In this document: piece by piece, positions 38,801 through 50,659 of the stretch
Layout: the number at the start of each line of letters is the position of its first letter
Numbering within the stretch: the first letter of the stretch is position 1
Source of the DNA: Pholis gunnellus
Lineage: Eukaryota > Chordata > Actinopteri > Perciformes > Pholidae
Direction of reading: 5' to 3'
Length of the DNA: 64,000 nt
Assembly (NCBI GenBank): GCA_910591455.2
Contig: OU342815.1
Span: forward strand, 18,121,806 to 18,185,805
The notes under the pieces: generated by a model
What the model was told of the DNA's origin: nothing
What the model saw: only the letters and a program-made list of their open reading frames with translations
Databases searched by the model: none
Made by a program: the position numbers and the translations under genes

Positions 38801-40100
38801 AGAAAATCACTAATTGGGTTATAATGCCTATACTACTCAAGATTTACTATATCATACTTGTAAAACTACCCATGCTCCCTGCCAGGTCGTCGAATATGGA
38901 AAAGGACACTGTAAGTGTAAAAGGCGTATATTGAGACGTCGTCTCGACACGTTGAAAGCTCAGCAGCGGTGTTTGAGGAGTTGGAGTGACGATTTGTTAG
39001 TAAAAACTGTTTTGGCATTCAATTTACAGGTTTGCAGTTCATCTGGAGACACCTATGTTCAGGAATTACACAGCTGAAAGAGCTCTCAAAGCATCAGTGC
39101 AGCAATAAGGGTCATATTCCCTCATAATAAATAGACATGAACATTTGATCTTCATAAACTAAACAATTAAATACACCTTTAACACAATAGGACAATGTTC
39201 TGGAATCAGCATTGACACAAGCTGCCTTGTGCACCTGTATGAATGGAAGTAATTGGTCATGATGACTGTGCCACTAATGGAGAAACATGAATGAAGCAGC
39301 TGATACAATCCAACAAAAAGAAATACTACATTTGCTTATTTTAAACCAAAATCAGTGCCATGTTATCGTAATGATAATCAATAGTTAATGGTATATTCTC
39401 CTCAAAGAATTTTCTAAATCACAGGAGGAAATCGGCCACATTTCATATCATAGGATAGGATTAGGTAGATAGACAAAAACGTCATTTTGCAGTTGTCATC
39501 TCTGCTGTCCTACTGGGTACTGGCCAATTTAAACCAGGGTGAATGGAAAGCGTCTCCAGGTAGTTTCTTATACCAGCAATAACGCGGCCTAACAGTGATG
39601 ATTCTGCTATTAGAGATGCCAGTGAATCTGTAGTTGTGAGTGAGGGTTACCCCTGTCAGGCAGATGACAGCCCAGAAATGATTCTAATGGATGCCAATGA
39701 CTTTCTGGGATTTGTTTTTTAATCAACAACAGAGTACACCGGGTCCCTCGGAAGGATGCAGATCTTTTTTCATAATCGTCACTGTTGCGTATAATAGCTG
39801 TGTGTGACAGATTAAATAGGAGGCAGCGAGTCCTTGGACCTGGCAGGAATGCTGCTGAAAAGTGCCAATTTTATTTTCAGGCTGCTTGCGAGCATCTGGC
39901 CACTGACAGTTATTATTGACAGGATGTTATTAGAAGGCCAATCCTCCCCACTTTAGGAAACTTTCAAGTGCACTCTGGATACAGGCTTTTCACACACCCC
40001 ACACGGAGAGTGACAGTCACTGAATGTAAAAGGTATAACTGGGAATAATGCTCTTTCTTTTTTTCTTTAGTTAAAATGTTTTCTTTGCTTCTTTAATTAA
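35900..40100. other. Gene-desert segment, nothing recognised
   Basis: Non-coding AT-rich DNA with a short C-run near 37281. Open frames (for example 36793-37056 and 38814-39077) have no domain, splice partners or repeat identity that I could see. Confidence 0.5.
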
Positions 40101-40104
40101 AGCT

Positions 40105-40416
40105 GTTCTAATCCATCTATCTACCCACCCATCCATTCATTATCTTTAAGCGCTTATCCCGTTGAAGGTTGTGAAGGGCCGATCCCAGCTGACATTGGGC
40201 AAACGCCACATAGAGACAGACAACCATTCACGCTCACATTTACACCGACGGGCAAATTACAGTAAAGAATGAACCTAAGCTGCTTGTCTTTAGACTGTGG
40301 GAGAAAGCCGGATGCTGACACGGGGAAAACATACAAACTCCACACAGAAGGGCCGTCCTGCCCGGGAATCGAACCCTCTGCCCTCTTGCCCACCATGCAG
40401 CCCCGTTCTAATCCAT
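40105..40416 (-). mobile_element. tRNA-derived SINE with perfect 12-bp target-site duplication
   Basis: GTTCTAATCCAT occurs at 40105-40116 and again at 40405-40416, bracketing the element (40117-40404). Read on the minus strand it starts GGGCTGCATGGTGG and has a polymerase III B-box-like GGTTCGATTCCCGG. It continues with the TCTGTGTGGAGTTTG, CTCCCACAGTCTAAAGAC and GTGAGCGTGAATGGTTG blocks of a very common fish SINE, and ends in a GGATGGGTGGGTAGATAGAT tail. Relative to that family it lacks the segment between the head and the B box that would hold the A box, and a central GTACACCC block. It is therefore probably dead, and the open frame at 40154-40423 on this strand is SINE sequence, not a gene. 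Confidence 0.8.
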
Positions 40417-40589
40417 ATTTCAATATACACGGTGTATCAAATAATGTGTAATGTCAATAATAACAAGTTACATTCAATTACATTTTATTTGGCAATATCA
40501 CAAATAACAAATTGGCCTCAGAGGGCTTATGTTGTACATGACATCCTCTGATGAGGAAAACTTAAGTAAGTAATGTGAAAGGTGAAACA

Positions 40590-40865
40590 CACAGCAGGTC
40601 TCCTCCGCTTTACGGAGCATTTCAGTATATTCCGGCTTCTCGCTTTGGCCTGTTGTGGCAAATAACAACCGTAGCAACTATCTGGTGAACATAGTGGAGC
40701 ATTTAGCAGCTTATGACCCAGATATATGTTTCTCTGGAGTTTATGAAAACCAAAATAGAGCTGGGAGAGTAAATATTCGCCTTACGTCCGTCAGCTCGCC
40801 AGACACACAACTCCAAATGAATGCTAATGTCGCTGCATGTACTGGATGTTTAATAGGCCTTTTTT
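40590..40865 (+). mobile_element. Dispersed teleost repeat fragment
   Basis: Contains AGCATTTCAGTATATTCCGG, GTGAACATAGTGGAGCATTT, AACTCCAAATGAATGCTAAT and GCATGTACTGGATGTTTAAT in the order I recall from a frequent fish repeat. An open frame (40655-40906) runs through it, but it is not protein-like. Family and ends are not defined. Confidence 0.5.
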
Positions 40866-40919
40866 TTCACTTTTCCCAAATGGACAAAACACCAATGCAG
40901 GTTTAATAATTTCTCATCC

Positions 40920-43900
40920 CAATGTCACATAATCATTAAGTTGGAAAATGATAGTCTTCTGCTGATTTGTTACGGTGCTGCTTCCATATTTTTGCACTAT
41001 ATCAAGGCTGGTGTGCACCGGATTTTTAGCGTTCTGCATTGTTTACTGTCACAAAGTCAGATATATTCAAGTGGAGCTCGAATATTATTAGACTATTTTT
41101 TCCATCTGATGCCAGAAATGCCACATGATACATAATATTTAACAATTAATGTGGTTTACCAGAGAGAGGATGATAAATACTATACTATAAAACATGATTA
41201 AAATCTATTTTTTTTTTAAATCTATCAATTCATATCTCCCAGTTCTGCAAGTGGAGATGGGATGTTGTCCTCCTTTGCAGCTCCACTTTGTAACGTGGGC
41301 TAACATGTTGAACCTCCACATGAAAATCTCACTTGGTGCAAGACTTTACTGTCAATTCTATTTTGGTGAATAGAGCCGACTGTATTAATGTTGTGTATTA
41401 TCACTAATCATTTTAGATTTTCATTACCTTGGACAGCTGCCATGCGTTGATTAATGGTTGTGTTTACTGCTTGTGTTGACACACTTTTGCAATATGGGAC
41501 ACCAGGTGGGAGATATAGAGCTTCCAAAAATGCCTACATCATATGTTTAATTACCACTAAGAGGCTGTGGTAAAATGTTTTTCTCCACCGACAGCTTGTG
41601 CACTCATTGGATGTGATGTGAGTGTAGCATGAGTCTCTGCAAGGGGGTCAAACATACGCTTCAACAGTGATTGAAAGGGTCTTTGAAAAGGTTTTGGGAC
41701 CCAAGATAGCAGTGTCAAGCCCTTTGCATACGACCCCCTCATCTAGATGCGGGCATCTCTGCAACGGCATGCAAACTGATAACAAGGGACTGATTTGCAC
41801 ACTACACTGAGTCTTCATTTAATAGCAAAGTCCTCCAACAAACGACTGGGGATTCTCAAACAGCTTCACCGGTCTCAGTGGAGGTCATTACAGTGGGGGT
41901 GAGTGGCATCTCCTCACAGTGTAAAGAGCATCCGTCTGTTGACAGAGGAGCAAAAGAAAGTGGGGACGGACACATGTGTGTAGAGAGCGAGGCCACGAGT
42001 GTGTGAAGACAGCGAGCCAGGGAGGGAGATAGCTATAATTGGAGACACACAGAGCAGCGTTTGAGAGCATTGGGGACATGAAAAGACGTACAAGGTTGGC
42101 TGATGGCGCAATCAAAAATACTTTCCTAGAATGCAACCTCACTTTGCTCTCCAGTGTGTATGCAGAGCAGTGAATACTCATCTGCTCACATGATCTGGTA
42201 ATTTGCATAGCGCTGAAGCTCCTCACCAAACCATAAAGTAGCTCTTGTTGACCACAATGACCATAATAGATTGTTTACTCGTGTACAGTTGGGCTAATGT
42301 GCTGCGGTATGCAGTGAGTTAGGGTTGCTTGAATATGGGTCAGCTGAATACTTAAACCTCAAGACAAAATTTCACTCTCACGTTATTGTCTGTTTGTCTT
42401 AAATTATTGATAGACCTATTGATCAGACTCTGCTCCACCAGTCCCTGTGAATATTCACTCTGCGTCCTCCCCTCCCAAACAACTTCAAGGATTATATATC
42501 TGGTGAAAGCTTTGGCTAAGTCTGGTGAATTTGGCAGGAATATCAATGTCCTAGGCATTTAAAAAGAGAGGGTGAGTTTTGCCTCTTATTCAAGACGTAC
42601 TGATTGTCATTGCTAATAACACTGAATGGTGAAAGAAGACAAACAACATGTGTAGGGAGACGGAAGAAGAACAAAAACCTTTTCCACCCGTCAAGTCCAA
42701 AGTGATCTCACAGAAATACGTGAAATGACCACGGCCTCTGAACAGCGTATTACGTGGCGGTAGCACAGAAACAATTGAAAGTTTAGGCAACAAAACCACT
42801 ATTTTGGTTCAGGAAAAACATCATGAATCCTACGAATCACCGGTCTCAAAGAGCGGGATAGAAACTGTTTCACTGTTTATACTATGTCACTAGCTCTGAC
42901 CGTTGCATATTCACATGGATGCAATTAATTTGTGTGTCCACTACAAGAATGCAGCTATGGAGCTGACAAGTAATTTTAACAGATAGTTAACTAGTCGTTT
43001 CACATATTTTTGGGGGACCAGGTTGGTACAATACTAGTGGCATGCTAACTGAGTTAGCTACAGCAGACTAAGCGAAAATCGTCCCCAACACACAAAGGCC
43101 GTGCTGGTGGGAGTGTGTTGCTTCAGAATCAATCAGAATCGGCAGTCATTTTATCCTTTGTCCTGACAATTAGATGGTTAACATTGCATGTATTTGATTG
43201 GCCTTGCTAGCCGGCATTGTGTTGCTTTGCAGCAAAAGTTGAGCCTTGTTTTTCTTTTTGCCTGAACGCCCACTGCGTTGGAACCCAAATCAATCAAGGC
43301 TGCTTTTTCTTTTCACAGGGATTTTTTCAGGGATAAAGTTGGTCTGAACACGCCCTAATGTTTGCAACCTTTTCCACATTATTTCCAGTACTGCTTGTTT
43401 TTCTCCATAGTGATTAAAATTGACCTTACAAATTCTGCTCTGAGTGCGCCTGGACACTGCAAGGACCTGCTTGGTAATCTCAAAATAAATCAGATTTGAG
43501 ACACTATGACCCTATTCTCAAACTCAACTGATATTGGTTTCATTACTGTTGTTTGCATATTGAATATCGAATGTGAAATATGCTTTGAACTGCAGACCAC
43601 TTCCTATGCGTATTGAAGGATCTGAGTGTCAGTACTGCTTAATTGTTGTCATTTTGTTATCAACTCTTGCAAAGATAATCCTATAACAGTTTTATTAATT
43701 TGCATGTGATAATTGGTTTGCAGCAGTGAATGCAGTAGGTAATTACCAGTAACCGAGCATTAGGGCTCCCCACCAACTTCGAGACCCACACAAATACATA
43801 AATTGATGGCGGAGTCATCTGATGTGACTCAAGGTGAGCTTCCCACTTCACAGTTTGAGCATTATGCATGTAAGTGTGGAGATGCAGCCACAATCCTATC

Positions 43901-44180
43901 TGTGTGTGTCAGACCGATTCCCCGTTGAGGCATTAATTGCGTCTCTCGCTAATCCTGTCGCTTGTTGGGGCTGCTGCTGCCGATGGCCCTTTACGGAGGG
44001 ATAATCGCCGGGCTGATTGAGCAAAACAGTGCACACCTGTCTGCCTTCTACTGCAGCAGCAGCAGGTTGATGAACAAGCCTTGTGTGGCAAGGACTTGTA
44101 TGTCAGTTTGAATTCAGATATCCACATTACTGAGATAAGATAAACTGTTTAAAGGATCGAAAAGCTGAAATATCTGATTC
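40920..44180. other. Gene-desert segment, nothing recognised
   Basis: No exon, RNA gene or clear transposon was seen. The 113-codon minus-strand frame at 41888-42229 has no domain and no supporting splice signals. Confidence 0.5.
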
Positions 44181-44186
44181 CAAAAG

Positions 44187-44224
44187 TAATAACATTTTTA
44201 GACATTAATAACATTTTTAGACAT
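44187..44224. repeat. Exact tandem duplication of a 19-bp unit
   Basis: TAATAACATTTTTAGACAT is present twice without a gap (44187-44205 and 44206-44224) with no mismatch, indicating a recent local duplication. No function is implied. Confidence 0.97.
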
Positions 44225-44934
44225 TTGTCCCATACTGCAATTTGATACTGATCTAAATGTTTTAACAGTGGTACAGGGTTGCTATCATTTGGTGAAACAG
44301 GTTATCTGATTTCAGCATTGTTTTTTTGAGTTTTGTATTGAGTTTATTGTGGAATTCCAAACCCATCAACTTAACTGAGTTGCGCCTGGTTAGTGAGACC
44401 AGATCGATGGGAGAAAGTTGCTCCCTCTGTTGGGGACAGTCAGACACAATTCTTTAAAATGAGAGTACAGAGTATATATATATTTTCTAAGTCTGTTCAT
44501 ACAAACTTTTGATTCATTTAGTTTCTGCTGCCCAGGGTTTCTGAAAAAGTGTTTGTTTCTTTACTTTTACTTAAACAGCAAACACAAGGGGTTACCATGC
44601 AGACTGAAACCTGTATATAGAATGCCCTTTCTTTTTTTTTAGGTATTTTGGGAGCCATTTTAATGGGCCTGATCTCATCTGATAACCCTCTACTAGTGAA
44701 AAGACTCCATCCTTATTGTCTAGTGTTAAGTGAAACTGGATCATTTATGGAATAGGTCAAAACTGGTGTTTTCTCTGGTTATGGTGTGAGCCAATCTCAA
44801 ACCTTTGATAACTCCACATGCAATCTTTATAAACTATTTTTAAGTTCTTTAATTTAAAGCACTGTTCTCAAACATGACAGAGTTATTATGGGGATTTTAC
44901 TGCTTTAACTCAGAGATTGACTTGTATCAGTGTT

Positions 44935-45120
44935 TAAAAGTGAAGGTTCACCCCCAAAGCACAAAGTTATATTGTCCCTCTTACCTGTACGGCTATTTAT
45001 CAATCTAGATTGTTTTGTTGTGAGTTTTGAAGTGTTGGAGGTAGCTGCCTTAGAGATATCTGCCTTCTCACCAATGTAATGGAACTATTAAGAACATTTC
45101 TATAGTACATTTCTGTGCAC
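44935..45120. mobile_element. Dispersed teleost repeat fragment (GTTCACCCC family)
   Basis: AAGGTTCACCCCCAAAGCAC, CCCTCTTACCTGTACGGC, TATTTATCAATCTAGATTG and ATCTGCCTTCTCACCAATG follow the order of an abundant percomorph repeat. Only part of it is present here; the ends are unclear. Confidence 0.55.
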
Positions 45121-45567
45121 TTCAATGGGGAAGGTAATTCAATGCTCCCACTGCAGGGCAACACAAGTCATGCTTGTTTGTCGTAAAAATGTGTGTTTGT
45201 TTGTAGCACCCTTCATACTTCTGGTTGTTATGGGGGTTTGTACTTTGCTTTGGTGCCTACAGCTCAGCTTAATGTTTGTGTTCTTTCAAAACTTTTCATT
45301 TTATCAAAACCATGTTTTTCTCTAGAATTTCCTCTTCATACACTCAGATATTTCTGCCTTTGTTGGGACATTCTCTACAGGTAACAACAACATCTTCTGT
45401 CACCTGGAAAATGATTGTTAAAAGGAACAAGAGAGAGAGAGACTCGACGTAAGTCTGCAAATATCCTGCTATTTGGAGGAATCAAGACGGATGAGGTTTC
45501 AGATTGGGAGAAAATCTGATCAGGTAAATCTACATTCAAAGGTGGCTGTTTTGTGTTTGACCGTTTG

Positions 45568-45731
45568 ACATTTTGAGAAAAAAACACATATGCGCTTTCT
45601 TGCTGAGAGCTAAGAATAGATTCATACCACTCTCATATATGTGCAGTAACAACGGAGCTGAAACCAGGAAGTGATAACTTAGCTTAGACTGGAAACGGGA
45701 GGAAACAGCTATAGCCTGAATCCATCCAAAA
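45568..45731 (+). mobile_element. Dispersed repeat, copy B (GATACCACTCT family)
   Basis: This is the second, better preserved copy of the element at 34660-34805. It has CATTTTGAGAAA, CGCTTTCTTGCTGAGAGCTA, TTCATACCACTCTCATAT, AACTTAGCTTAGACTGGAAA and CGGGAGGAAACAGCTA. Same strand and order as copy A. It has no coding capacity. Confidence 0.65.
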
Positions 45732-45739
45732 TCTTTATT

Positions 45740-48700
45740 TAAAAAGAATTGTGGGGTTACACTCACCAACATCAACTGAGCAACAACAGTATGACCTTAA
45801 GCGGCCAGCATGACAACAAGTAGTTAGTTTGAGTCATTTTTTCAATAGACCCTGATGAAACATTGGGGCCCAGTGGAATCTAAACTAGTTACTTATGAAT
45901 GTGACAAATGACCTTTTAGAGAGGTGTTGGTCCCTACAAACATAGCTCAATACATACAGCAGCAGCAGCAGCAGGTCAATACTGGCCATGACCTTGTGGT
46001 TTCTGCTTGATGGCGGTTTCAAAGTTCACACATTAGCTCAGATGATGGCTCAGAAATATGACAGATCGAAAGTCAAGTGGAACATGAGTTTTAACACAAA
46101 ATTGTGTCTGCCACGTGGTTTTGTGTCAGATGTAAATATATATTGGAGTTTTATTAATTCACACATTTTTTTAAAGAATATATTTTTTATATTTTTCGTG
46201 TGTGTATATTTTTTGTGTGATGTCTATGGCTTCATAACACCCACTTTGACATCCCTGGAGTCTAACATTATGTTACTCTTATTCACTTAAGCCCCAGAAG
46301 ACATAAGTCAAACCTTTATAAATTTCTGGCCAAATAGAATTGAGCCCAATAATGTAAGGTACAACATAACACCATTTTTTGTCCACCCCATCGATATTGA
46401 GAGGTGCGAACTAAATATTTGAAACACCCAAAAGCACAAAACACAACAGCACCACAGGAAATGAAAACTACAGCCTCTGAAGCAACCTTGAGGGTAAGAT
46501 GTATTGATGTTGGATTAGCTAGGTGCATACACTGGCAAGTAGAACGTGTACAAATGTTGTCATTGTTATGGCGAGTAATTACTGATGGCCTTTTTGAGAA
46601 AGTTAAAGGATATTGTATTTTTCTTTTTTTTAAATGTAAAGTGTTTTTATGGCATTTTTGGTCGAAGATAATTCGATAGATAATTATTTCTTCCTCAAAA
46701 ACAATTATGCCACCAATATCTGCTTGGGGATAGTGTACATTATAGTGTTAAATAGCCTGTACTTCTTATGGATTAATTTCATCTTGTGTGTCTATTATCA
46801 AAGACAAACCTTCAAGCTATAAAGAGAGAACACCATATCCCAGAGGCTCCGTGTCAGTTCTTCAGTCCCCGTCAACCCATAGTCACATCTTGTTGGTAGA
46901 AAAAAGAAAGAAAAAGACATTCCACTTTTAATATGATGAAATAATACTGCACAGATTTAAATGCTGCTTAAGACTGCGACCACCAGAGATGTGATTTGGG
47001 AAGGTTATGACACAAATAGCAAGCATTTTCTTGTGCAGTACTGTATCTCTAGTGGCAATCATGTATATTTTTAGGCGCAAGTGCGCCTTTTTATTCTTAA
47101 GTGGCCGCCATTCATTTCGCACATCTTTTCACATCATTTCCATCTTCGTAAATTGTTACCTCGGCGTATCTCCTGAGAAGCTGCCTATGCTGCATGATTG
47201 ACACCATAAAATGAACAGCACAAGCTTTGTGTTTTTTTTGTTAATGGTAGGTCTAATGCACTACTTACTGTAGGCATCAAGCGAAGCAACGCAAAGGCCC
47301 CTCCACAGATGGTGATGATTGTGACATAAACCTTCAGAGATGGAGTAGCATTATGTACTGGCTCTTAATCATTGAAGCAAATAATGGGAATTTTCTGTCA
47401 GAAGGATTGCACATTATGCTGTGTATTTTTCATTATTCACTTTTTTTTGTATTCAGTATTTTTAGTATTCGGATGGATTTATTGCAGACAAATCCTGCTT
47501 TAAAGCCTCTCTAATAGTTAGCATATAATGAACAGTGTTTTGGGTATAATGAGTCTTAAAATATTCCCGGAAAAGTTAATAAGGTGTCACAGTTTGTCGC
47601 TGCTGGTAACTACTTCATGCGTTTTTAAGACCGGTACTCCTTGCAGTCATCATGTGATCCTCTAACAGAATAAGAACAAAGAAAACAGCATGAAAGCATA
47701 GCTCACTTCTTGCCACCTACGTCTATAGCCTGGGGTTGTACAGTTGGGCCTCTGACCAAGTCATCATACAAAAGAGGGGAAATACGATCCTGGAATTTGT
47801 AAACCACAACTGCAAAGCTATGAATATTCTCCCTGGTTGTATTTAGGCTTTGATTTAGTTAACAATCAGAAAAGAGATGTGTCCTCTTACACACATCTGA
47901 CCACTTTCACCGTGTAACTGCAAGAGGTGACCTCTCCAAGGGAACCAGGGGAGCACAGAGAGGGAAAAGTGGATCTTATTTTTTCTTTCCATTCCCTGCA
48001 TGAGTGAATCTGAGTGCAGGCTTTGGTCTGCTTTTGTCTCCTCGCTCTGCTGTTTCTTTGATCCGCAACCTGCCTTACGCTTGACATTTCTTCTCCATAT
48101 AGGTCAGCCTCCATAGGAGGAAAAGAAGGAGAAGGCAAGAAACAACGAGACACAACAATTTAGGCAACCTGTGATGTTGCGTGCTGCCAAGGAAAAGGTG
48201 CTAATTGCCTCTACTCAGAGGACAATCTATGCTTCATTTTATTTTCTCTCCCTACATGCCCCTGTGTTGGTTAATTAGGAGAAGAAGGATCATGTTTTCG
48301 TCTGTTGAAGAAAACAGAATTGAAAGACAGAAACACGGGGAGATTTCTTGATTACACAGAGGTGTCTTTTAATAGAATAGGAACGGAAACAGACCAGATC
48401 AAATGTGATTAGCGGCGTGTTCTGCGAGAGTTGGCAAGTGAAGAAAAATACCTGCATTGGAACTAATGGGAGGAGGCTTCGTGAATTTCAAGTGTCTGCG
48501 AGGAAAACAACGACAACAGACAGAGAGGAAGTGTGTGGAGATCAGATCAGTTCTACACCCTCTCAGTCATCCAGCTGTGAAGTCAAACACCAGCGCCTAG
48601 AGATAGAGTCATTTGTAAGATAAATAAAGCTAGATGCACCGGTCTGCCCTCCTGAACTAGACAAAGGAAGAGTAGCTGGGCGTCTCTCTTTGTCATCTGT

Positions 48701-50230
48701 CGCAGGGCCGAAGCTCAGCCTAGAAACTATCAGGAAGATGATGTGTCTCTAGAGACGAAGACGCCTGGGGAAAGAGGCAGCTCTTAATCATCTGAGACCC
48801 ACTTCTCTGGCATTTCTCTCTTTGCTACGGGACACTAGCTTATGCACACATACCGCATCTTCTTCTAATGCTATTTGCATACTTGCAAATCCTTACAAAA
48901 TGCAGTTCTGTGCTCCCATTTATTTTGGACTTCAAGACAAAACCATCTCTAAACAGAGTGTTATTAGAGTCGGAGTAATTTCCTTTCAGGGCTCTGTAGT
49001 GGCTGTTATTAGGCAGTATAATAGCTTCCCGAACAAAGCAAAGGCGTATGTGGCTAATTAGAGACGTGGACTCAAACATGGCTCATCTCTTCAAACAGAG
49101 TCTGGCATGCTTGAGTGGAAAATGACAGAGGGAATCCATCTCCATTCATCTCCCCCCTCCATCAGGTCTGCATGGGAGCAGCAGAGAGCCACGTGGGCTT
49201 TTTCAGCCGGGCTGCAGAGAGCAGCCGTGAGGATAATCATTTGTTACCAGAGAGTCAAGAGGCTCCGGACCACACTGAGACAGGAGGTGAGGTGGTATGA
49301 CCTCAGGCAAATCTGACAGACACCAACTGTGAGAGAAATTAGTTGTGATGTGATCAATAAGGGGCATGTGTTTGAGCAGTCCATGTGCGCCATAACATAC
49401 TGACATGGTGAATCTGTCAGGGTTTTGTATCTTTAATCCCATTAAGCTGCACTACATGATTTCCTGTTGCCACATGCTCTCACCAAACTTGTTGAGCTTG
49501 TATTTATTTTGTGGTTCAGTGCAATTCCTATGTGCCATATTGGGTGTGGTACTCGAATTGGTATTAGTTTTTTGTATTAAGTTAATATTTGATGTGCCAC
49601 CTGGAGTGACACAGCAAATGCTATAACATTTCAATAGGTTTCCACAGCAGACATTATGACCTGTTTTAGTAGAAAAAGCACAGGTGTCGCTGATAACATT
49701 AAAAGTGTCTCTGTCCTATTTTATTGTTTATTGCCATGCAGAATACCGGCGTCTAAAGCAGCTAAATGGAATTCAGCCATTGTTCATTTTATTATTTACA
49801 CCTGGGCTTTTCCTACTGTGACACACATCTAGAATATTTCATGTATATCAATGTAAAAGGCTCGATGCCGACGTATTTGTCTGAATTAAAGTCACAATGT
49901 TTTAATTATAGAAAAGCAGTAAATGAGTGCACCTTACATTGTATAAGGCCACTATATCACCAGTATTCATACAGATTTCTTTTCAGGTACTGTCTGTGAC
50001 TCATGATATGTTTTTACAACCACATGCTATATAGTCAATAGTCTATTTTGAGGTTTTAATCTATTTCAACTCCAAATTAACATTTGCTTAATGCCATTAT
50101 CTTCAAATATAGAATGAGCCGAGCAATCGGCAGTCCAATTTAAATTTACACTGTAATGGCCTATTGGGGGCAGTAAGTCACCAGAAACAGAAGTTATTCA
50201 GTTAGTGAGAAGCAAGGATAAGTATAGGGC
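45740..50230. other. Gene-desert segment, nothing recognised
   Basis: AT-rich non-coding DNA with a short CAG run near 45958-45974. Open frames at 46404-46679, 47887-48153 (minus), 48405-48623 and 49107-49316 were considered; none has a domain or consistent splice context. GC content looks higher around 49100-49320. Confidence 0.45.
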
Positions 50231-50232
50231 AA

Positions 50233-50256
50233 CCTCTCTCTCTCTCTCTCTCTCTC
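50233..50256. repeat. (TC)n microsatellite
   Basis: About 12 CT units followed by an ACTCACAC-type tail. Confidence 0.95.
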
Positions 50257-50590
50257 ACTCACACACTCACCATATGCACACTTACAGGAAAATGAGATGC
50301 CTGAGATGAAGCCTGTTTTAAATGCTAACCTGTTAAGTAAACAATCAATGGGTGAATATGGGAAGGGAAAAAGCTGCCCTCATTTTGGCTTGTTGGGGAA
50401 AACAAGGGGCTTTAATTAAGGCTTCTGACACAAGGGGGAACTGCAATTAATATTCCTGGGCTGAGAAGTGAGCTTGATTTTAGGCTGGTCACGAGGACCT
50501 CTCTGCTTCACACAAGTCAGATAATTACCTATTTAGATTTCACCCTGACAGCTTTTCTGCTGTGAGAGAAGAAGAGTCTCAGTGTGCTAA

Positions 50591-50594
<4 letters not shown>

Positions 50595-50633
<39 letters not shown>

Positions 50634-50649
50634 AGAGAGAGAGAGAGAA
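50595..50649. repeat. (GA)n microsatellite
   Basis: About 22 GA units, a G-rich interruption at 50629-50633, then further GA. The Arg/Glu-rich frame across it is an artefact. Confidence 0.95.
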
Positions 50650-50659
50650 AGGGCAGTGA

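Noticed and set aside
40154..40423. 89-codon minus-strand frame
   Set aside because: Lies within the SINE; its peptide is a conceptual translation of SINE sequence.
41888..42229. 113-codon minus-strand frame in the desert
   Set aside because: No domain, no repeat identity and no splice signals that would support a gene.
49107..49316. Overlapping open frames in a GC-richer patch
   Set aside because: Protein-like composition only; no homology I recognise and no flanking exons. Could be a conserved non-coding element, but nothing shows it.
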